Shown piece by piece: positions 55,257 through 62,289 of a stretch of DNA of 64,000 nt. The DNA lies in the NCBI RefSeq assembly GCF_000682675.1, contig NZ_AWFA01000005.1, positions 1 to 64,000 of the forward strand, in the 5' to 3' direction. How positions within the stretch are numbered: the first letter of the stretch is position 1; each line of letters starts with the position of its first letter. This DNA is from Hyphomonas pacifica. GTDB lineage: Bacteria; Pseudomonadota; Alphaproteobacteria; Caulobacterales; Hyphomonadaceae. The notes under the pieces are model-generated. The model did no database searches and was not told the DNA's origin. It saw nothing but the letters and a program-made list of their open reading frames with translations. The position numbers and the translations under genes are program-made.

Positions 55257-57848
55257 ATGGATTCCCCAGACCAGGCGAAAGCGACCCCCGCAGAAGACCT
55301 TGAACTGGCCGCCGAGGCAAGTGCAGCGTCCGCGAGCAATCAGATTGACATGATGCAGCTTGGCTTCTGGGTCTGTTTGCTCATTTCGATTGCAGCGGCG
55401 AGTGTGGCGCTGGCTTGGCCCGGTGCATCCGGTGCGCCGGGCCCGATTCTGCTGATCGCGATGGCGTCTGGCGGCCTTGTCTTCCTGTTGTGGAGTGTGC
55501 GCGGTGCAGGCCGCATGCTGGGCCTGTTCCCGGAACGCGGGTCCATTGCGCGTGCTGCGCAATCAGCAACGCCGCGTTTCGGCTGGATCGAGGCGCTGGA
55601 CGAGTCCGTGCTGATTGCAGACCAGGGGGGCGCCCCTGTCGCGGCCAATAATGCCTACCGCGAACTGACCAGCATGGCGTTGATGATGGGGCAGTCCGAA
55701 GGGGCACCTGTAACCGTGGATCGCCTGTTCGGCTCTAATCCGGGGCTTGCCGCGCCTGTCTACCGTCTCTCAAAGGATGCCAAGATCGGCCATGCACGCC
55801 GTGAAGTGCTGCCGCCGATCACAATAGGGCCTGAGCGGGTGCCGGCCCAATTCGAAATTACCGTTTCTCCGTTGCCACGCGAAAAAGTGCTGTGGAGAAT
55901 TCGCCCGATTGCAGGGGACCGTGAAGCAACGGGGGCGTCTGACCTGAAGTCGCTCTATGTTGAAGATGCGCCGATGGGCTTCTTCGCCGCCCGTCCGGAC
56001 GGCACGATCACCTATGCCAATGGCTGGCTGCGCGACATGCTCGGTCTGCCGGAGACGGCCAAGAACATTCGCATTGATGACATCATGCGCCCCGAATTCG
56101 TGAAGATGCTGGCGAGGGACCGCAAATCCGGCGCTGCTGGGCGTGTGGACATTCAGCTGCGCGGCCGTGACGGTGTGGAACGCCCGGTTCAGGCGATCAC
56201 CACCTGGTCCGGCAAGGGTGCTGAAGCAACTGGCCGCACCATCATCCTGGCGAGCCAGCAGGTGATGAGCACAGGCGAAGACAGCAATTTCCGCGTCTCC
56301 ACCGCATCGCGTCCGCCGCGCCCGGATGGCGACCCGATGTTTGACGATGCCCCGTTCGGCGCCGTTCGTCTCGAAGGCGCCAGCGTCGACAGCGCGATCA
56401 TCATGGATGCCAACCGATCCCTGATGGAGATCACCGAAGGCAAGGGCGCGCCAGGTGGCAAGTTCTCTGACCTCTTCCTTGTGGAAGAGGGGGAAGAGGC
56501 GTTGCATGGCCTGCTCGTGGATGCCATCGACAAGCCGGTTGCCCTCAGGCTGGCCGGTCGTGAACCGAAACATGTCAACGTGTTCGTCGCCCTGGATGGC
56601 GCAGGCCGTCCTTCCGTGGCCTACATCATGGACATTACCGAGCAGCGCGAACTGGAAATGCGCCTTGCGCATGGTGAAAAGATGCAGGCTATCGGCCAGC
56701 TCGCCGGCGGCGTTGCGCATGACTTCAACAATGTGTTGCAGGGTATCATCCTGAATAATGAACAGCTGATGGTCCGCCATCCGCTAGGCGATCCTTCCTA
56801 TCCGAACCTGAAGTCGATCCACGAATTCTCGATCCGGGCAAAGGATCTGGTCAAGATGTTGCTGGCCTATGCGCGTCAGCAGACTTTCAAGCGAGAAGTC
56901 TTCGCGGTGACGGATTTCATGAGCGAATTCCATATCCTGCTTCGCCAGCTGCTGGACGAGCGGATCGAAATGGAAGTGAAGCATGGCCGCGATGTGCCTT
57001 ATGTGAAAGCCGACAAGAACCAGCTGGAAAATGCCCTGTTCAACCTGGCCACCAATGCGCGCGATGCAATGCTGACCCACAAGAATGGCGGCAAACTGAC
57101 GATCCGCACCGCGCGCTCTACAGGCAAGGAAGCGCAGGAAAAGGGCTTCTCCTTTGTCAGTGATGGCGAGTACATGCTGATCGAAGTGGAAGATACCGGT
57201 CACGGCATGACGAAGGATGTCATGGACAAGATCTTCCAGCCCTTCTTCACCACGAAGGAAGCCGGGGTCGGAACAGGTCTGGGCCTTGCGACAGTCTATG
57301 GCATCATTAAACAGTCCGGCGGGTATATCTGCACCACGTCGAATGTGGGCAAAGGCACCACCTTCCACATCTATCTGCCTGCTCTGAAGGCTGAGGAAAT
57401 TCCTGAGCCTGTAGAGATGATGCAGACGGAGAAAGTCAGCAGCCGTCCGATGGACATTTCCGGACGCGGACGGATTCTTCTTATCGAAGACGAAGACGGC
57501 GTCCGCGGCATTGCCGCCTCTCTGCTGCGCACCAGTGGCTATGAGGTGGAAGAGGCGTGCGATGGCGAAGAGGCGATGGAAATTCTCGAGGATAATCCGT
57601 GCAGCTTCGACCTGGTCATTTCTGACGTCGTCATGCCGGGCAAGGACGGCCCGACGCTGATCCGTGAAGCCAAGGAATTGCTGGGTCATGCCCGCGTCAT
57701 CTTCATCTCCGGCTATGCCGAACGTGATATTGCGCAGCAGCTGGATGATGACCGTGCGGTCTCCTTCCTGCCGAAACCGTTCACCGTGCGCCAGCTGGCT
57801 GAGCGCGTGAAACAGGAACTGGGCAATCCCAGCAAGGAAGCTGCCTGA
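55257..57848 (+). CDS. cckA: Cell-cycle hybrid histidine kinase CckA
   Basis: An 863-residue sensor kinase controlling CtrA through ChpT. Two membrane helices (about 37-80) are followed by PAS regions (about 100-220 and 235-350, with a third degenerate one to 460). The HisKA domain carries H488 in GGVAHDFNN. The HATPase has N, G1 (DTGHGM) and G2 (GTGLGLATVYG) boxes. The receiver (about 745-860) holds the phosphoaccepting D790 in ISDVVMPG. It is divergent from DUF885. Confidence 0.96.
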   Translation: MDSPDQAKATPAEDLELAAEASAASASNQIDMMQLGFWVCLLISIAAASVALAWPGASGAPGPILLIAMASGGLVFLLWSVRGAGRMLGLFPERGSIARAAQSATPRFGWIEALDESVLIADQGGAPVAANNAYRELTSMALMMGQSEGAPVTVDRLFGSNPGLAAPVYRLSKDAKIGHARREVLPPITIGPERVPAQFEITVSPLPREKVLWRIRPIAGDREATGASDLKSLYVEDAPMGFFAARPDGTITYANGWLRDMLGLPETAKNIRIDDIMRPEFVKMLARDRKSGAAGRVDIQLRGRDGVERPVQAITTWSGKGAEATGRTIILASQQVMSTGEDSNFRVSTASRPPRPDGDPMFDDAPFGAVRLEGASVDSAIIMDANRSLMEITEGKGAPGGKFSDLFLVEEGEEALHGLLVDAIDKPVALRLAGREPKHVNVFVALDGAGRPSVAYIMDITEQRELEMRLAHGEKMQAIGQLAGGVAHDFNNVLQGIILNNEQLMVRHPLGDPSYPNLKSIHEFSIRAKDLVKMLLAYARQQTFKREVFAVTDFMSEFHILLRQLLDERIEMEVKHGRDVPYVKADKNQLENALFNLATNARDAMLTHKNGGKLTIRTARSTGKEAQEKGFSFVSDGEYMLIEVEDTGHGMTKDVMDKIFQPFFTTKEAGVGTGLGLATVYGIIKQSGGYICTTSNVGKGTTFHIYLPALKAEEIPEPVEMMQTEKVSSRPMDISGRGRILLIEDEDGVRGIAASLLRTSGYEVEEACDGEEAMEILEDNPCSFDLVISDVVMPGKDGPTLIREAKELLGHARVIFISGYAERDIAQQLDDDRAVSFLPKPFTVRQLAERVKQELGNPSKEAA

Positions 57849-57874
57849 AAGACTACCGAGGCGGAGAGGGTGAT

Positions 57875-58121
57875 ATGAGCAAACTGTTCACCTTCCGCCC
57901 GATCGGCACCGTTTCTTCCACGTGCGAGACCTCCATTGATGATGACTGGGAAGTCATCCCGGTATATATCAGTCTCGACCCGGAGCAGTTTGGCGGCGAG
58001 GCCCTTATCGGCCTTGACGCTTTTTTTGCACTGTGATGTCGCCTTCCTGTTCGACCGTGTAGCAGATGAGAAGATCGAGACCGGTGCGCGGTATCCACGG
58101 GGGCGGCAGGACTGCCCCTAG
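57875..58121 (+). pseudogene. Decayed TrmO-like (UPF0066/YaeB) tRNA methyltransferase
   Basis: The frame from ATG 57875 reads FRPIGTVSS, then GGEALIGLDAF, and hits a stop just after a run of seven T (about 58019-58026). The next frame continues HCDVAFLFDRVADEKIETGARYPRGR, joining the family sequence exactly if one T is removed, and stops at 58121. About 80 of roughly 160 or more residues remain. A one-base insertion plus C-terminal truncation marks a pseudogene. The family methylates t6A37 in tRNA-Thr. Confidence 0.8.
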
Positions 58122-58156
58122 GAGATCATGACAAGGTATTGGTAGGAAGACATAAT

Positions 58157-58477
58157 ATGGACACTGGAATCAGCAATTCGTTTCAGGCCTTTCTGAAAAA
58201 GGCGCCAGAGCACGCTGCTGCCTGGATGGGCGCTACGAAGGGGCTTGCGGACGCCAGCGCGCTTGATCAGAAGACGCAGGCGCTGGCCTATCTGGCCGTG
58301 CTCGCCGCATTACGGCTGGAGAGCGGCATTCCGTTCCATGCGGCGGAAGCGAAAGCGGCCGGGGCCTCCCGCGCTGAAGTGATCAGCGCCATTCTTGTCG
58401 GCCTTCCGGCAGCCGGCAATGCGGTGATCGGTGTGCTTCCGGCAGCACTCTCCGTGTTCGACGCGGGCACTGAATAG
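58157..58477 (+). CDS. Carboxymuconolactone decarboxylase-family protein without redox cysteines
   Basis: A 106-residue AhpD-fold protein with six helices. The core LDQKTQALAYLAVLAAL and the following FHAAEAKAAGASRAEVISAIL match the family. The CxxC of AhpD-type members is absent (SGIPFH in its place), so peroxidase-reductase activity is not expected. It follows the TrmO remnant by 36 bases. Function unknown. Confidence 0.8.
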   Translation: MDTGISNSFQAFLKKAPEHAAAWMGATKGLADASALDQKTQALAYLAVLAALRLESGIPFHAAEAKAAGASRAEVISAILVGLPAAGNAVIGVLPAALSVFDAGTE

Positions 58478-58559
58478 GCCTAGATATTCCTACCAGCACG
58501 TGCGGCGCCCGTGACGGCGCTTGGCGGGGGAACTGAGTTTTCAGGCATGAGGAGGCGCG

Positions 58560-59030
58560 TCAGGTTTCCGGCAAGGGGACGCTAAACCCGCTTCTCCCCG
58601 GGGCTTGTGAGCACAAGCGAGCGCACTGCGTTCGCCCGAACAAGGGGGTGAGGATGAGGGGGGGCTTGGCCGCCGCACGGGTTGCACTTGCGGAAATGCC
58701 TTTACCCCTCACCCCTGTCCCTCTCCCAAAGGAGAGGGGATTCATGCGCAGATAATCAGGCGTAAACGTGCGACCATCACACGCGGCGGCGAGTCGGTCA
58801 TTGAAATGCGGTGCGGGCTGCAAGTGCGTCCACTCCGTCTTATGCCCCGGCACCCAGTCGATGGAGGCGAGGAAGACGCGTCCGTTCGGCGTAACGCTCC
58901 AGTGATACTGTACGCCCTTCCCATAAGTCCTGCGTATTGCGGCGCTGAGCATCATGATCTGGACCCAGATGAGTGGCCAGATCATGGCAAGGTGCGGCGG
59001 GAAGCCTTTGGGGGGATAGAAGAAAGACAT
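58560..59030 (-). CDS. Hypothetical protein with a repeat-derived C-terminus
   Basis: A 156-residue open frame. The N-terminal 90 residues contain a membrane-like segment (IWPLIWVQIMMLSAAI) and then TPNGRVFLASIDWVPGHKTEWTHLQ, which look like a real protein. The last 60 residues are translated from the intergenic repeat at about 58590-58742 (PLSFGRGTGVRGKG is its usual translation), so the original end is probably lost. No family recognised. Confidence 0.55.
   Translation of the reverse strand: MSFFYPPKGFPPHLAMIWPLIWVQIMMLSAAIRRTYGKGVQYHWSVTPNGRVFLASIDWVPGHKTEWTHLQPAPHFNDRLAAACDGRTFTPDYLRMNPLSFGRGTGVRGKGISASATRAAAKPPLILTPLFGRTQCARLCSQAPGRSGFSVPLPET
58600..58742. repeat. Intergenic palindromic repeat element
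   Basis: The right end contains an exact 8-bp hairpin, CCCTCTCC (58719-58726) and GGAGAGGG (58731-58738), with a 4-base loop. It is flanked by CCCCTCACCCC and by the reverse-type GGGGGTGAGGATGAGGGGG near 58636. This CTCTCC/GGAGAG pattern is a widespread proteobacterial intergenic repeat, as recalled. It intrudes into the neighbouring reading frame. Confidence 0.6.
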
Positions 59031-59153
59031 GTGCCGGACTATACATCAGGACACGGAGGTGTTGGATAAGTTTATTTTCGCAGCAATGGGTACAGCAGGT
59101 TAGGGCGTCTCAGGCGGTGGATAAGGAGGGGGCGGTTGAGGGTGTGCTGTGTC

Positions 59154-59182
59154 AGTCATCCTTCGATTTCGCTCAGGATGAG
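59154..59182. repeat. Short REP-like palindrome, copy 2
   Basis: Same 29-base unit as 1-29 with one mismatch. The stem is TCATCCT at 59156-59162 and AGGATGA at 59175-59181. It lies downstream of the epoxide-hydrolase-like gene, again at a 3' end, as with copy 1 after megL. This supports a terminator-like or REP role. Confidence 0.6.
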
Positions 59183-59227
59183 TCCGCACTTCTGCGCCAT
59201 GGCCAGACTTGGCCGGACCATATCGGA

Positions 59228-59962
59228 CTAAACCTTCGCCCAGTGTTCCTTCAGCAAGCCCGCAAACTGTTCCGCGCGTTCGGCGCAGGCCCAGTGGCCG
59301 GCCCCTTTCTCGATGTGAAGCGGAACATTGTGCGTTTTCGAAAACCGTTCGGCGACGGAGAGGTCAACATAGGGGTCTGTCTCTCCCCAGAAGAGCTGGC
59401 CCTGTGAGGGCAGGTTCTTCAGGTCTTCCACCCACTCTCCCTTGAAGCGCAGGCCCACGGCCGAGCGATACAGGCTGAGAATGCATTGCCGCATGGTCTT
59501 GTCGATCAGCGGCACTTCCTGTTTGGCCAGGTCTGCAGGCATACCGCCCTGCATCAGCGCGGGCAGCAGGCGCTGTTTGTTCCGCATGCCCAGCATGACC
59601 ATCTCGCCAACCAATGGCGTCGCCCAGCGCCGTGCCATTGTGTGTCCGGAATAGTCAGGGTCAATCACGGCATTGGTGACGCACCAGCTTCGCACCAGGT
59701 CTGGCCGCAGAGAGGCCGCTCGCAATGTGAGCAAGGCTCCCCAATCATGGCCGACAATGTCCACAGGTTCGTCGGCAGATTCCATCTGGCTGACCAGCCA
59801 ATCGGCATAGGCATCCTTGGTGGCGCTGAATCCGTCCGGTCTGGGGCAGCCAAAGCCGGGCAGGGCGGGCGCCTTGTAATCAGCCTCTGTCAGGCCAAGT
59901 GCCTTGATCAGCGGCTGCCACAAATGCGGAGTATCCGGAACGCCATGGACAAAAATGATCAC
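59228..59962 (-). CDS. Alpha/beta hydrolase, epoxide hydrolase/dehalogenase type
   Basis: A 244-residue enzyme. The oxyanion motif is FVHGVPDTPHLW and the nucleophile elbow G-H-D73-W-G carries aspartate, as in epoxide hydrolases and haloalkane dehalogenases. D in GETDPYV and H in GAGHWACAE complete the triad. It is somewhat shorter than typical members (about 290). Substrate unknown. It is divergent from the S24 regulator. Confidence 0.85.
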   Translation of the reverse strand: MIIFVHGVPDTPHLWQPLIKALGLTEADYKAPALPGFGCPRPDGFSATKDAYADWLVSQMESADEPVDIVGHDWGALLTLRAASLRPDLVRSWCVTNAVIDPDYSGHTMARRWATPLVGEMVMLGMRNKQRLLPALMQGGMPADLAKQEVPLIDKTMRQCILSLYRSAVGLRFKGEWVEDLKNLPSQGQLFWGETDPYVDLSVAERFSKTHNVPLHIEKGAGHWACAERAEQFAGLLKEHWAKV

Positions 59963-60039
59963 ACTGCTTCTCCTACCCTGTTGACAATAGGCTGATATTC
60001 CTATTTACAAACCAAGGCAACCATTGGGAATATTATCCC

Positions 60040-60657
60040 ATGAAACATCGGGACATCTGGCGGGGGATTGATGACCTTGCCAAACATCACGGGCTGACGG
60101 CTTCGGGCCTTGCGCGCCGGGCGGGGCTGGACCCGACGGCGTTTAATCCGTCGAAACGGCAAGGCGCGGATGGGCGGCCTCGCTGGCCCTCTACAGAGAG
60201 TCTTGCACGCGTTCTGGACGCTGTGGGGCAGGGCTTTGATGATTTTGCCGCGCTTGTAGATGGCCGGCGGGGCGCAATCGCGCCGCTGATCGGGTTTGCC
60301 CAGGCCGGTCAGGATGGCTTCTTTGACGATGCAGGCTTTCCTGTGGGCGGCGGCTGGGAAGAGGTGCGCTTTCCGGGGCTTGGCACAGAATCTGTCTATG
60401 CCCTGGAGATCAGCGGCGATTCCATGGAGCCGGCCTATCGGGCAGGGGATCGCATCATCGTTGCGCCGGGCGCTGAGGTGAAGCCGGGCGACCGGGTGGT
60501 CGCCAAGACTGTGGATGGAGAGGTCATGGCCAAGGTTCTGGCCCGCAAGAACACCCGAACTGTTGAACTCGCCTCCCTGAATCCGGCCTATCCTGTGCGC
60601 AGCTTCAAGCCGTCTGAACTCTCCTGGATTGCCCGCATCCTGTGGGCCAGTCAGTAA
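60040..60657 (+). CDS. S24/LexA-like self-cleaving HTH regulator
   Basis: A 205-residue repressor-like protein. The N-terminal HTH-like region (about 8-65, LTASGLARRAGLDPTAFN) is followed by an S24 peptidase domain. The catalytic dyad is S128 in GDSMEP and K165 in VMAKV, with a probable autocleavage site A89-G90. RecA-stimulated cleavage after DNA damage is the expected mechanism. It lies 72 bases before the photolyase, which may be its target. CI-type phage repressor is the alternative; no phage genes are nearby. Confidence 0.85.
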   Translation: MKHRDIWRGIDDLAKHHGLTASGLARRAGLDPTAFNPSKRQGADGRPRWPSTESLARVLDAVGQGFDDFAALVDGRRGAIAPLIGFAQAGQDGFFDDAGFPVGGGWEEVRFPGLGTESVYALEISGDSMEPAYRAGDRIIVAPGAEVKPGDRVVAKTVDGEVMAKVLARKNTRTVELASLNPAYPVRSFKPSELSWIARILWASQ

Positions 60658-60728
60658 CGTACGGCTGCATCCATTTCCGCCCGCTGTGCGTAGACAGCAG
60701 GAGCAGACAAATTGATGCAGGCAGGCAT

Positions 60729-62252
60729 ATGGCCAATCTCATTCTCTTGCTGGGAGACCAGCTGACACACGACATATCTTCGCTGCGGGAGGGCAATCCG
60801 GATAAAGATTGTGTGCTGATGGTTGAGGTGATGGAAGAGGCGACCTATGCCTGGCATCACAAGAAGAAAATCGCGTTTCTGTTCTCTGCCATGCGCCATT
60901 TCGCGGAAAGCCTGAAAGAGGAAGGCTGGACGGTCGACTATGTCCAGCTGGATGATGAAGAGAATACAGGCAGCTTTTCAGGCGAAGTGGAACGCACCCT
61001 GAAGCGGCGGGACGCCGAAGCTCTGCTTGTCACCTCCGCGGGTGAATATCGCGTGCAAGAGATGATGGAAGGATGGGAGGAACGCTTCGGGCTGCCCGTC
61101 CGCATTCTGGAGGATGACCGTTTCATCTGTTCACGGGAAGAATTTCGCGAATGGGCGGAAGATCGCAAGCAATTTCGCATGGAGTATTTCTATCGCGAGA
61201 TGCGGAAGAAAACACGCCTTCTGATGGAAAATGATGGCGAACCGACGGGCGGAGAATGGAATTTCGACCAGCAAAACCGCAAGCCTGCGAAGCAGGACCT
61301 CTTCATGCCAACCCCGCACCAGACCGAGCCCGACAAGATTACCCAGAGCGTTCTGGATATGGTATCCGAGCGCTTTGAAGACCATCCGGGAAAACTGGCC
61401 CCCTTCTGGTTCGGCGTCACGCATGAAGATGCGCAGGCGGTCTTGGACCAGTTCATCGCGGAAGCTCTGCCCTGTTTCGGGGATTATCAGGACGCGATGC
61501 TGAAGGGGGAGAAGTTCCTTTATCACTCCCTCCTGTCCCTCTACATCAATGCGGGCCTGCTTGACCCTCTGGAAGTTTGCCGCCGGGTGGACAAGGCGTA
61601 CCGTGACGGGAAGGCGCCTCTCAATTCCGCCGAGGGTTTCATTCGGCAAATCCTGGGGTGGCGGGAATATGTGCGCGGCGTCTACTGGCTGAAAATGCCG
61701 GACTATGTCGACATGAACTTTCTGGACGCCAAGCGCGAGCTGCCGGAGTTCTACTGGACCGGTGACACGGATATGGCGTGTTTGAAAGCGGCTATCGACC
61801 AGACACTTGAGGAGGCCTATGCGCACCATATTCAGCGCCTGATGGTTACAGGCAATTTCGCCTTGCTGGCAGGAATTGATCCAAAAGCGGTACACGAATG
61901 GTATCTGGCGGTTTATGCGGACGCGTATGAATGGGTGGAGCTGCCAAATACTCTGGGCATGAGCCAGTTTGCCGATGGCGGACTGCTCGGGTCCAAACCC
62001 TATGCGGCGAGTGGCAACTACATCAACAAGATGTCTGACTATTGCGGCGGGTGCAAATATGATGTGAAGCAGAAAACGGGGGAGGGGAGCTGTCCCTTCA
62101 ACTCGCTTTACTGGGAATTTCTCATCCGCAACCGGAGCAAGCTGGAAGACAACCCGCGAATGGCCCAGATGTATAGCACATGGGAACGCATGAGCGGCGA
62201 CAAGCAAGAGGCCTATCTGGAAACGGCAAAAGCCTTCCTGGGTCAATTGTGA
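60729..62252 (+). CDS. phrB: Iron-sulfur (6-4) photolyase / cryptochrome (FeS-BCP, PhrB type)
   Basis: A 507-residue flavoprotein repairing UV (6-4) photoproducts. The N-terminus NLILLLGDQL is family-specific. Four cysteines C351, C439, C442 and C455 match the spacing of the [4Fe-4S] ligands in Agrobacterium PhrB (350, 438, 441, 454). The FAD region includes RQILGWREYVRG and the helix HIQRLMVTGNF. ATG 60729 was chosen; the upstream extension overlaps the S24 gene. Confidence 0.93.
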   Translation: MANLILLLGDQLTHDISSLREGNPDKDCVLMVEVMEEATYAWHHKKKIAFLFSAMRHFAESLKEEGWTVDYVQLDDEENTGSFSGEVERTLKRRDAEALLVTSAGEYRVQEMMEGWEERFGLPVRILEDDRFICSREEFREWAEDRKQFRMEYFYREMRKKTRLLMENDGEPTGGEWNFDQQNRKPAKQDLFMPTPHQTEPDKITQSVLDMVSERFEDHPGKLAPFWFGVTHEDAQAVLDQFIAEALPCFGDYQDAMLKGEKFLYHSLLSLYINAGLLDPLEVCRRVDKAYRDGKAPLNSAEGFIRQILGWREYVRGVYWLKMPDYVDMNFLDAKRELPEFYWTGDTDMACLKAAIDQTLEEAYAHHIQRLMVTGNFALLAGIDPKAVHEWYLAVYADAYEWVELPNTLGMSQFADGGLLGSKPYAASGNYINKMSDYCGGCKYDVKQKTGEGSCPFNSLYWEFLIRNRSKLEDNPRMAQMYSTWERMSGDKQEAYLETAKAFLGQL

Positions 62253-62289
62253 TCCAGAAAGGCTTTGGGCTGGGGAAAATGCTGGGTGC

